Shown here: piece after piece, positions 1-6,358 of the stretch
How the letters are laid out: each line of letters opens with the position of its first letter
Numbering within the stretch: the stretch's first letter is position 1
Assembly (NCBI GenBank): GCA_017631705.1
Contig: JAGBSU010000223.1
Location: 1 to 8,049 of the forward strand
From: Clostridia bacterium
Lineage (GTDB): Bacteria > Bacillota > Clostridia > Oscillospirales > Acutalibacteraceae
DNA length: 8,049 bases
Direction: 5' to 3'
Program-made: the position numbers and the translations under genes
Notes under the pieces: generated by a model
What the model was told of the DNA's origin: nothing
Database searches by the model: none
What the model saw: only the letters and a program-made list of their open reading frames with translations

Positions 1-498
1 CATTTACATCGTTTGGTAGGAACGGATTCCGAATCTCACCCACATGGTAACGAACATATCAATAAAATGCTTTTATTTGTGCTGGCGATTGCCATTCACA
101 ATTTTCCGGAAGGCATTGCCGCCGGTGTTGGTTTTGGTTCCGGCAACACCGCCGAAGCGCTGACAATTGCCGGTGGTATTGCACTACAAAACATTCCGGA
201 AGGTATGGTTATCATTGCCCCGTTGTTATCTATGGGGGTCAGTGCTAAGCGTACGCTTCTTGCCGCCTCTGCCACCGGATTAGTCGAAATCGCCGGTACG
301 ATGCTCGGCTATTTCGCGGTGAATATTTCCACCGCTGTTCTCCCCTTTGCTTTGGCTTTTGCCGGCGGTACAATGTTATATATCATCAGTGATGAAATGA
401 TTCCCGAAACACACGCTCACGGCAATGAGCGCGGTGCCACTTACGCACTATTAGTTGGCTTTTGCGTAATGCTGTTGATGGATGTATTGGTTGGTTAA
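1..498 (+). CDS. ZIP-family divalent metal transporter, 3' part (5' end outside window)
   Basis: This is the C-terminal 165 residues of an integral membrane metal importer of the ZIP (ZupT/GufA-like) family, which moves Zn2+, Fe2+ or Mn2+ into the cytoplasm. The frame is open to the window edge, so the true start lies upstream; a TTG at 13 is internal. The family's two metal-binding membrane helices are visible: HNFPEG at visible residues 33-38 and QNIPEG at 63-68, giving the paired N/PE metal ligands. About five hydrophobic segments can be seen (roughly 23-46, 54-76, 85-107, 111-134 and 146-165). The preceding loop is His-rich (HLH at 1-3, then HPHGNEH), as is common in the cytoplasmic metal-sensing loop of ZIPs, and another His pair (HAH) follows helix four of the fragment. 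The family is clear; the metal cannot be told. The stop is 50 bases before the rubrerythrin gene. Confidence 0.9.
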   Translation, partial: HLHRLVGTDSESHPHGNEHINKMLLFVLAIAIHNFPEGIAAGVGFGSGNTAEALTIAGGIALQNIPEGMVIIAPLLSMGVSAKRTLLAASATGLVEIAGTMLGYFAVNISTAVLPFALAFAGGTMLYIISDEMIPETHAHGNERGATYALLVGFCVMLLMDVLVG

Positions 499-548
499 GC
501 AGAAAATTAAATTTACTTAAAATATTAAATATTAAAGGAGAAATTACT

Positions 549-1085
549 ATGAACAAGTATGCCGGAACCCAAACCGAAAAAAATTTAGAAGCTGCTTTTG
601 CTGGCGAATCACAAGCCCGTAACAAGTATACCTATTTCGCCTCTCGCGCTAAAAAAGACGGGTTTGAGCAAATCGCCGCTTTGTTCTTAAAAACAGCGGA
701 CAATGAGAAAGAGCATGCCAAATTATGGTTCAAGGAATTAAACGGTATCGGCGACACCGCCGAAAATTTACTTCATGCCGCCGAAGGCGAAAATTATGAG
801 TGGACCGATATGTATGAAAATTTTGCAAAAACCGCCGAAGAAGAAGGCTTTACAGATTTAGCCGCTAAGTTTCGTTTAGTCGCCGCGATTGAAAAACAAC
901 ACGAAGAACGATATCGAGCGTTATTAGCCAATGTGGAAACTGCCAAAGTTTTTGAAAAGAGCGAAGTTAAAATTTGGGAGTGCCGCAACTGCGGTCACCT
1001 GGTCATCGGTACCAAAGCTCCTGAAAGTTGCCCCACATGTGCTCATCCGCAAAGTTATTTTGAAATTCACATGGAAAATTATTAA
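549..1085 (+). CDS. rbr: Rubrerythrin (diiron peroxidase with C-terminal rubredoxin domain)
   Basis: A cytoplasmic enzyme of 178 residues that reduces hydrogen peroxide to water with electrons from NAD(P)H or ferredoxin via a rubredoxin-type donor, a standard oxidative-stress defence of anaerobes. Residues 1-135 form the ferritin-like four-helix bundle. Candidate diiron ligands are E20 (GESQARNKY), E53 and H56 (ExxH), E97, and E115 and H118 (ExxH). Residues 140-178 are the rubredoxin-like Fe(Cys)4 domain with C145xxC148G and C161PxC164. The length is slightly below the usual 190 or so, with no missing part evident. Translation starts at the ATG at 549, eight bases after AAAGGAG (534-540). An in-frame ATG at 462 overlaps the transporter and lacks such a site. 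It may be cotranscribed with the ZIP gene or have its own promoter in the AT-rich 50-base gap; neither is proven. Confidence 0.95.
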   Translation: MNKYAGTQTEKNLEAAFAGESQARNKYTYFASRAKKDGFEQIAALFLKTADNEKEHAKLWFKELNGIGDTAENLLHAAEGENYEWTDMYENFAKTAEEEGFTDLAAKFRLVAAIEKQHEERYRALLANVETAKVFEKSEVKIWECRNCGHLVIGTKAPESCPTCAHPQSYFEIHMENY

Positions 1086-1122
1086 TTTTTGAAAATTTCT
1101 ATCGATTTTTTGAAATTTCTTC

Positions 1123-1151
1123 TTGACGATTGCGTATATTTGTGGTATACT
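1123..1151 (+). promoter_or_regulatory. Sigma-A promoter P1 for the first T-box leader
   Basis: The -35 box TTGACG (1123-1128) and the -10 box TATACT (1146-1151) are separated by 17 bases, a near-consensus vegetative promoter. Transcription should begin near 1156-1159, about ten bases before the 5' arm of the T-box stem I. The segment just upstream (1086-1122) is AT-rich and could act as an UP element. Confidence 0.85.
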
Positions 1152-1293
1152 GACTGCGAATTTTAAAAGCTGTGACGAAGACGGTATTGAAATTTTGTTT
1201 TCAGAGAGTCGGTGTTTGGTGCAAACCGATAGCAAAATTTCAGAATTGCCCATCACTTCCGAGCTGAAAGGCTGAAACAACAGTAGGTCTTTT

Positions 1294-1372
1294 CGTGACT
1301 GCCGCGTTAGTGCATAAGGGTTGCTGGACCCTGAGGGGCGATACAAGTTATCGCAATTTGAGTGGTACCGCG
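1294..1372 (+). repeat. Duplicated T-box 3' half, copy 1
   Basis: This stretch, from the stem II region through stem III to the T-box core, matches 3902-3977 with five substitutions plus a changed stem III loop (ACAAGTT versus GTTG). Stem I upstream is much more diverged. It shows that the leader was duplicated together with the ligase gene. Confidence 0.85.
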
Positions 1373-1388
1373 AGTGAATTGTTTATTT

Positions 1389-1437
1389 CACCCGTCTCAA
1401 AGAAACACTTTGGGACGGGTGTTTTTATTATTTTTTA
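1389..1437 (+). terminator. T-box 1 intrinsic terminator
   Basis: A 14-bp stem (1389-1402 with 1408-1421, one G-U pair) closes a five-base loop and is followed by a T-rich tract from 1422. Its left arm contains CTCAAA (1396-1401), which the antiterminator also needs, so the two structures exclude each other. Read-through is expected only when uncharged tRNA is bound. Confidence 0.93.
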
Positions 1438-1452
1438 CAAGGAGGTTTTAGT

Positions 1453-3717
1453 ATGTCATCCATGTCAACAAACAAATTACACGAGGTAGCCTGTCGAATT
1501 CGCGAAATGCGTGAAATTGACAACATTACCGCAGAAGAAATGGCAGAAAAAACCGAGGTTTCCTTAGCCAATTATTTGGAATACGAATCCGGAACAAAGA
1601 ATATGCCGTTTAGCTTTATCCACAAATGTTCCTTGGCATTCGGTATCGGCATTACCGATTTGATGGAAGGACAAAGCGCTCACCTTTCCTCTTATACCAT
1701 TACCCGTAAAGGTGAAGGACAGCACACCGCCAAAGAAAACGGTATTGAAATTAAAAACTTAGCGCCCTTGTTCCGCAAAAAAATTGCCGAACCGTTTTGG
1801 GTGAAATACGATTTTGACGAGAAATTACAAAACGAACCGATTGCTTTGGCAACACACTCCGGTCAAGAGTTCGATTTGATTATGAGTGGTCGTTTAAAAG
1901 TGCAAATCGGCGACCACGTGGAATATTTAAGCGAGGGCGACAGTATTTACTATAACAGTGCCACCCCCCACGGTATGGTGGCCGTTGATGGGCAAGATTG
2001 TTTGTTTGTTGCGGTGGTACTCCCCGGTGAGGACCATTCCGAAACCGTTATTCGCGAAAGTTTGGTGCCCACTCACAACCAATCTCGTTTAGTGTGCAGC
2101 AAGTTTATCGAAACCACCAAAAACGAAAACGGCGAATTGACCGCTATTAATTTTCATAATGAAGATACGTTCAACTTTGCGTTTGACATTGTGGACGAAA
2201 TTGCCAAAAAGAACCCCGACAAAATCGCTATGGTGCACTTGGACAAGGATAAAACCGAACGCAAATTCTCGTTCCGCGATATCCGCCGCAACTCCAACAT
2301 GTGTGCCAACTACTTTAAATCGCTCGGTATTAAAAAAGGTGACCGCGTGATGTTGGTGTTAAAACGCCACTACCAATTCTGGTTTGCTATTTTGGGCTTG
2401 CACAAGCTTGGTGCTATTGCTATTCCTGCCACCAATTTGTTGCAAGAACACGATTTTGATTACCGCTTTAATGCTGCCGGCGTTTCGGCAGTTCTTTGCA
2501 CCGCTGACGGTGACGTGGCGCATCAAGTCGACCTTGCCATGGCATCCAGCCCTACGGTACAACACAAAATTTTAGTTGGCGGCAAACGTGACGGTTGGCA
2601 CGATTTTGATGAAGAATATCAATTATTCAGCGCGCATTTTTATCGTGACGAAACGACACCGTGCGGCGACGACCCGATGCTGATGTTCTTCACTTCCGGC
2701 ACCACCGGATATCCCAAAATCGCACTACATAGCTATAAATATCCGTTAGGACATTTTATTACTGCCAAGTATTGGCACGGCGTGCACGAAGACGGCTTAC
2801 ACTTTACCATTTCCGATACCGGTTGGGGTAAAGCGTTATGGGGTAAATTGTACGGTCAATGGCTGTGCGAAGGTGCTGTGTTCACCTATGACTTTGAGCG
2901 GTTCAATGCCGCCGACATCTTGCCATTGTTTGCCCAGTATAAAATCACCACGTTCTGTGCGCCGCCTACCATGCTGCGCATGTTGGTAAAAGAAGATATT
3001 TCCAAGTACGATCTTTCTTCAATCAAACACATCACCACTGCCGGTGAAGCATTAAACTTGGAAATCTACAAACAATTTGAAAAAGCCACCGGTTTACACA
3101 TCATGGAAGGTTTTGGTCAAACCGAAATCACGCTGGCGATTGCCAACTTGATGGGTACTACCTGCAAACCCGGTTCAATGGGCAAACCTGTTCCGCTTTA
3201 CGATATCGAATTATTGGATGCCGAAGGCAAACCGGTTGCTACCGGTAAACCGGGCGAAATCGTGATAAAAACCTCCGATAAAATCCCCTGCGGTTTGTTC
3301 ATCGGTTACTATGAAAACGAAGAAAAAACCAAAGAGGTATGGCACGACGGTTATTATCACACCGGCGACTTGGCTTGGCGCGATGAAGACGGATTTTATT
3401 GGTACGTTGGCAGAGCCGACGACGTAATTAAATCTTCCGGTTACCGTATCGGGCCGTTTGAGATTGAAAGCGTTATCATGGAACTCCCCTACGTGTTGGA
3501 ATGTGGCGTTTCTGCCGCCCCCGATGAAATCCGCGGTCAAGTGGTAAAAGCCAGCATTGTTTTGACAAAAGGTACTGTGGGAACCGAGGAATTGAAGAAA
3601 GAAATTCAAGAGTATGTGAAATCACATACGGCGCCGTACAAATATCCTCGCATTGTGGAATTTAAAGACGAGCTTCCCAAAACAATCAGTGGTAAAATCC
3701 AGCGCAATAAACTGTAA
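1453..3717 (+). CDS. XRE-cupin-acyl-CoA synthetase fusion (AMP-forming), paralog 1
   Basis: A 754-residue protein of three parts. Residues 10-73 form an XRE-type helix-turn-helix with a recognition helix near 37-47. Residues 125-192 form a cupin with H135, E139, GDS at 162-164 and PHG at 172-174. Residues 235-754 are an ANL-superfamily acyl-CoA synthetase that converts a carboxylic acid, ATP and CoA to acyl-CoA, AMP and PPi. Catalytic motifs are intact: P-loop TSGTTGYPK (414-422), GFGQTE (553-558), YHTGD (635-639), hinge GRADDVIKSSGYR (653-665) and PKTISGK with adenylation lysine K748. The synthetase part resembles medium-chain/acetyl-CoA synthetases. The start at 1453 follows AAGGAGG (1439-1445) by seven bases. 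It is the only gene behind T-box 1. The inferred substrate, from the Ile specifier and the Vor neighbour, is a branched short-chain acid such as 2-methylbutyrate; an aryl acid cannot be excluded. Cupin and HTH may sense substrate and regulate genes, but no target is shown. Confidence 0.9.
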   Translation: MSSMSTNKLHEVACRIREMREIDNITAEEMAEKTEVSLANYLEYESGTKNMPFSFIHKCSLAFGIGITDLMEGQSAHLSSYTITRKGEGQHTAKENGIEIKNLAPLFRKKIAEPFWVKYDFDEKLQNEPIALATHSGQEFDLIMSGRLKVQIGDHVEYLSEGDSIYYNSATPHGMVAVDGQDCLFVAVVLPGEDHSETVIRESLVPTHNQSRLVCSKFIETTKNENGELTAINFHNEDTFNFAFDIVDEIAKKNPDKIAMVHLDKDKTERKFSFRDIRRNSNMCANYFKSLGIKKGDRVMLVLKRHYQFWFAILGLHKLGAIAIPATNLLQEHDFDYRFNAAGVSAVLCTADGDVAHQVDLAMASSPTVQHKILVGGKRDGWHDFDEEYQLFSAHFYRDETTPCGDDPMLMFFTSGTTGYPKIALHSYKYPLGHFITAKYWHGVHEDGLHFTISDTGWGKALWGKLYGQWLCEGAVFTYDFERFNAADILPLFAQYKITTFCAPPTMLRMLVKEDISKYDLSSIKHITTAGEALNLEIYKQFEKATGLHIMEGFGQTEITLAIANLMGTTCKPGSMGKPVPLYDIELLDAEGKPVATGKPGEIVIKTSDKIPCGLFIGYYENEEKTKEVWHDGYYHTGDLAWRDEDGFYWYVGRADDVIKSSGYRIGPFEIESVIMELPYVLECGVSAAPDEIRGQVVKASIVLTKGTVGTEELKKEIQEYVKSHTAPYKYPRIVEFKDELPKTISGKIQRNKL

Positions 3718-3725
3718 TTTTTCTA

Positions 3726-3755
3726 TTGACAAAATCCCCGAAGATATGCTATACT
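3726..3755 (+). promoter_or_regulatory. Sigma-A promoter P2 for the second T-box leader
   Basis: A perfect -35 box TTGACA (3726-3731) and the -10 box TATACT (3750-3755) are separated by 18 bases. Transcription should start near 3761-3764. It lies only eight bases after the stop codon of the first ligase gene, and no terminator separates them, so transcripts from P1 can also enter the second leader. Confidence 0.85.
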
Positions 3756-3901
3756 CTTATACAATATTAAAGACTTTGACGAAGAGTGCTCGAATGCGTT
3801 TTTTCTAAGAGAAGCGACGGTTGGTGCGAGTCGTTAAAAACAGTTCGATGTCTGTAGCTTCTGAGTCGAGAGGAAGAAAGCGTTGGCGAGTAGAACCTCT
3901 C

Positions 3902-3977
3902 CGTGATTGCCGCGTTAGTGCATACGGGTTGTTTGACCCTGAGTGGCGATGTTGATCGCAATTTGAGTGGTACCGCG
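3902..3977 (+). repeat. Duplicated T-box 3' half, copy 2
   Basis: Partner of 1294-1372. The segment begins CGTGATTGCCGCG and runs to the ACCGCG of the T-box core. Differences are concentrated in loops, while the stems and the tRNA acceptor-binding bulge are unchanged. Confidence 0.85.
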
Positions 3978-3993
3978 GGTTTGGAAACTCTAA

Positions 3994-4032
3994 GCTCGTC
4001 TCAAAGTATTCCATCTTTGGGACGGGCTTTTT
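3994..4032 (+). terminator. T-box 2 intrinsic terminator
   Basis: A 13-bp stem (3994-4006 with 4015-4027, two G-U pairs) with an eight-base loop, followed by TTTTT (4028-4032). The left arm holds the CTCAAA segment that is shared with the antiterminator. Confidence 0.92.
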
Positions 4033-4059
4033 CTGTTCCAATGGCAGGAGGCAATTGCA

Positions 4060-6348
4060 ATGCAAAACACTATGACAGGTTTGGACCTAAAAATCCAAGA
4101 AATGGCTCGCCGTATTCGGGAACTTCGTGAGATTGAAAATCTTTCGACTGCCGAATTGGCCGAAAAAACCGGTGTCAGCGAGCAAGAATACATTAATTGT
4201 GAAAATGGACTGAGCGATTTAAACTTTGCGTTTATTTATCGTTGCGCATTGGCTTTTAACGTCGACGTCACCGACATTATTGAAGGTCGTAGCCCGACGC
4301 TGAAATCTTACGTTGTCACCAAAAAAGGTAAGGGTCAAAAAATCGAGCAAGCTCACGGCATGACGTATTTCAATTTAGCCGCCGCTTTCCGTAACCGTAT
4401 CGCCGAACCGCTTTTGGTATGCAGCCAATACAACGAAGAAGCACAACACCGTGATATTGAACTCACCACCCACACCGGTCAAGAATGCGATATCATTATT
4501 GAAGGCCATTTGAAAGTTCAAATCGGTGAACACAAGGAAGTGCTTGGCCCAGGTGATAGCATTTACTACGATAGTTCGGCGCCGCACGGTATGATTGCTG
4601 TTGATGGACAAGATTGTTTGTTCTACGCGATTGTTTTGAATCCCACCGGCGAACCGGTACCGGAATTGCAAGCCTCTCCCCTCGTTTCCGGTAAACCGCG
4701 CACCCGCGATTCCGAAGAACGTGTGTATAACCGTTTTGTGGAACGTACCGAAGACGAAAACGGTACCCCGCTTTCGATTTCGTTCAAGAATATCGACAAT
4801 TTCAACTTTGCGTTTGACGTTGTGGATGAGATTGCTAAAAAATCTCCCGATAAATTGGCTATGCTTCACGTCGATAACGACAAAACCGAGCGTCGCTTTA
4901 CTTTTAGGGATATGGAACGTTATTCCAACCGCGCCGCCAACTATTTCAAATCTCTCGGCATTAAAAAAGGTGACCGCGTGTTGTTGGTGCTTGGCAGAAA
5001 TTATCAGTTCTGGTATGCGATGTTGGGCTTGCACAAATTAGGTGCAATTGCCATTCCTGCTATGAACCAACTGTTAAGCCACGATTTTGAATATCGCTTC
5101 AATGTAGCCGGTATCAGCGCTGTGATATGCACGTCCAAGGGCGATGCCGCTCATCAAGTAGATATTGCTGCTGAAAATTGTCCGCAACTGCTACACAAAA
5201 TCTTGGCAGGCGGCAAACGTGACGGTTGGCAAGATTTTGACGAACAATGTTCCTTATTCAGCACACACTTTAAGCGTACCGCCTCCTCTGCCGGCGGCGA
5301 CGATACCATGCTGATGTTCTTCACGTCCGGCACTACCGGATATCCCAAAATTGCTACTCACAGTTTCAAATATGCCTTAGGGCATTTCCACACCGCGAAA
5401 TATTGGCATAACGTTGACCCGAACGGATTACACTTTACCATTTCGGATACCGGTTGGGCAAAAGCGATGTGGGGTAAATTTTACGGTCAATGGCTGTGCG
5501 AAGCTGCTACCTTTGTGTATGACTTCGACCGTTTTCATGCCGAAGATATTTTACCCTTATTTGCCAAATATCATATTACTACCTTCTGCGCACCGCCTAC
5601 GATGTTGCGTATGCTGATTAAGGAAGACATTTCCAAGTACGACCTTTCTTCTTTAAAACACATGACAACCGCCGGCGAAGCCTTGAACCCCGAAATCTAT
5701 CGTCAGTTTGAAAAAGCCACCGGTTTACAAATTTTAGAAGGTTTCGGTCAATCGGAAAGCACCATGATTATCGGTAACCTTACCGGTGCACCGCATAAAC
5801 TCGGTTCGATGGGTAAACCTGCACCGATTTACGACGTAGATTTGCTTTCTGCCGACGGCAAAAGTGTTCCGGTTGGTGAAACCGGAGAAATTGTTGTTCG
5901 CACCGCCGATGGTGCTCCATGCGGTTTGTTCCTCGGTTATTACAACGATAAGGAAAAAACCGACGAAGTTTGGTACGATGGATATTATCATACCGGCGAC
6001 ATGGCTTGGCGCGACGAAGACGGTTTCTACTGGTATGTCGGTAGAGCCGACGACGTGATTAAATCTTCCGGTTACCGTATCGGGCCGTTTGAGATTGAAA
6101 GCGTGATTATGGAACTTCCCTACGTGCTGGAATGCGGTGTTTCCGCCGCTCCCGATGATGTGCGCGGTCAAATTGTAAAAGCCAGCATCGTGCTTGCAAA
6201 AGGCGTGGAAGGCACCGACGAACTCAAAAAAGAAATTCAAGATTACGTAAAATCACGCACAGCGCCGTATAAATACCCCCGTATTGTGGTGTTTAAGGAC
6301 GAACTCCCCAAAACCATCAGCGGTAAGATACAGCGCAACAAGTTATGA
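4060..6348 (+). CDS. XRE-cupin-acyl-CoA synthetase fusion (AMP-forming), paralog 2
   Basis: A 762-residue paralog of the protein at 1453, with the same order of parts: XRE helix-turn-helix (about 13-76), cupin (about 128-195; H138, E142, GDS 166-168, PHG 175-177) and ANL acyl-CoA synthetase (about 243-762). Motifs are complete: TSGTTGYPK (422-430), GFGQSE (561-566), YHTGD (643-647), GRADDVIKSSGYR (661-673) and adenylation lysine K756 in PKTISGK. The C-terminal lid is almost identical to paralog 1 (67 of 71 residues over 642-712), while the HTH is only about half identical. Near the acyl pocket it has DTGWA for DTGWG and GQSES for GQTEI, so the substrate may differ. The ATG at 4060 follows AGGAGG (4046-4051) by eight bases. 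It heads the operon with the ATPase and vor genes behind the Val T-box. Isobutyrate is a reasonable inferred substrate, not proven. Confidence 0.9.
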   Translation: MQNTMTGLDLKIQEMARRIRELREIENLSTAELAEKTGVSEQEYINCENGLSDLNFAFIYRCALAFNVDVTDIIEGRSPTLKSYVVTKKGKGQKIEQAHGMTYFNLAAAFRNRIAEPLLVCSQYNEEAQHRDIELTTHTGQECDIIIEGHLKVQIGEHKEVLGPGDSIYYDSSAPHGMIAVDGQDCLFYAIVLNPTGEPVPELQASPLVSGKPRTRDSEERVYNRFVERTEDENGTPLSISFKNIDNFNFAFDVVDEIAKKSPDKLAMLHVDNDKTERRFTFRDMERYSNRAANYFKSLGIKKGDRVLLVLGRNYQFWYAMLGLHKLGAIAIPAMNQLLSHDFEYRFNVAGISAVICTSKGDAAHQVDIAAENCPQLLHKILAGGKRDGWQDFDEQCSLFSTHFKRTASSAGGDDTMLMFFTSGTTGYPKIATHSFKYALGHFHTAKYWHNVDPNGLHFTISDTGWAKAMWGKFYGQWLCEAATFVYDFDRFHAEDILPLFAKYHITTFCAPPTMLRMLIKEDISKYDLSSLKHMTTAGEALNPEIYRQFEKATGLQILEGFGQSESTMIIGNLTGAPHKLGSMGKPAPIYDVDLLSADGKSVPVGETGEIVVRTADGAPCGLFLGYYNDKEKTDEVWYDGYYHTGDMAWRDEDGFYWYVGRADDVIKSSGYRIGPFEIESVIMELPYVLECGVSAAPDDVRGQIVKASIVLAKGVEGTDELKKEIQDYVKSRTAPYKYPRIVVFKDELPKTISGKIQRNKL

Positions 6349-6358
6349 GGATAACATC

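Larger units (their letters stand above)
1164..1437 (+). promoter_or_regulatory. T-box riboswitch 1, probable isoleucine (ATC) specifier
   Basis: A tRNA-sensing leader controlling the XRE-cupin-ligase gene at 1453. Stem I starts with a K-turn (AGC-TGT-GA, 1168-1174, against GA-GCT, 1261-1265) and a GAAG/CTTC helix (1177-1180 with 1256-1259). A 10-bp helix follows (1188-1197 with 1233-1242), then the AGAGAG bulge (1203-1208) and a GGTG apical loop (1218-1221). The specifier loop strand is 1243-1255. By alignment with the second leader, the triplet next to the lower helix is ATC (1252-1254, Ile), followed by a purine. A rival reading, TGC (1247-1249, Cys), follows the GAA motif but conflicts with the TGGT bulge. 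Stem III is GCGAT/ATCGC (1338-1342, 1350-1354). The T-box core GAGTGGTACCGCG (1360-1372) has TGGT at 1363-1366. The antiterminator pairs TTTGAG (1357-1362) with CTCAAA (1396-1401), which excludes the terminator. Confidence 0.93.
3771..4032 (+). promoter_or_regulatory. T-box riboswitch 2, probable valine (GTA) specifier
   Basis: A tRNA-sensing leader in front of the second ligase gene and the vor genes. Stem I has the same K-turn and lower helix as leader 1: GAC-TTT-GA-C-GAAG (3772-3784) against CTTC-T-GA-GTC (3858-3867). The upper helix is TCGAA/TTCGA (3790-3794, 3844-3848), and the apical part carries AGAGA and GGTTGGTG (3819-3826). The nine-base 3' strand of the specifier loop (3849-3857) matches the usual spacing and places GTA (3854-3856, Val) followed by G. 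A shifted reading, TCT (Ser), is unlikely because Ser tRNAs have discriminator G while the bulge is TGGT. Stem III is GCGAT/ATCGC (3946-3950, 3955-3959). The T-box core GAGTGGTACCGCG is at 3965-3977. TTTGAG (3962-3967) pairs with CTCAAA (4000-4005) in the antiterminator. Confidence 0.93.

Noticed and set aside
499..548. Possible promoter for rubrerythrin (TTGGTT 491-496 and TACTTA 514-519)
   Set aside because: Both boxes are poor matches. AT-rich sequence gives such hits by chance, and cotranscription with the ZIP gene is equally possible.
1086..1122. Possible terminator after rubrerythrin from the AAATTTC/GAAATTT inverted repeat
   Set aside because: The stem would be only A-T rich and about seven pairs with a long loop, too weak for an intrinsic terminator.
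1247..1249. Cysteine specifier TGC in T-box 1 as the main call
   Set aside because: The acceptor-binding bulge TGGT requires discriminator A, whereas bacterial tRNA-Cys has U. The register shared with leader 2 also gives ATC. Kept as an alternative only.
924..1346. Minus-strand open frame of 140 codons
   Set aside because: It is antisense to the rubrerythrin end and the T-box leader, has no recognisable domain and is explained by the features on the + strand.
1295..1489. Small + strand open frame (MTAALVHKGC...), with a similar one at 3903-4130 (MIAALVHTGC...)
   Set aside because: The similarity comes from the duplicated T-box RNA, not from protein conservation. Both frames run through the riboswitch and terminator and have no ribosome binding site.
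4375..5034. Long minus-strand open frame (219 codons), and similar ones at 5734-6240 and 3211-3609
   Set aside because: They lie entirely within the ligase genes. The frames at 3211-3609 and 5734-6240 resemble each other only because the sense genes are paralogs, so they are shadow frames.
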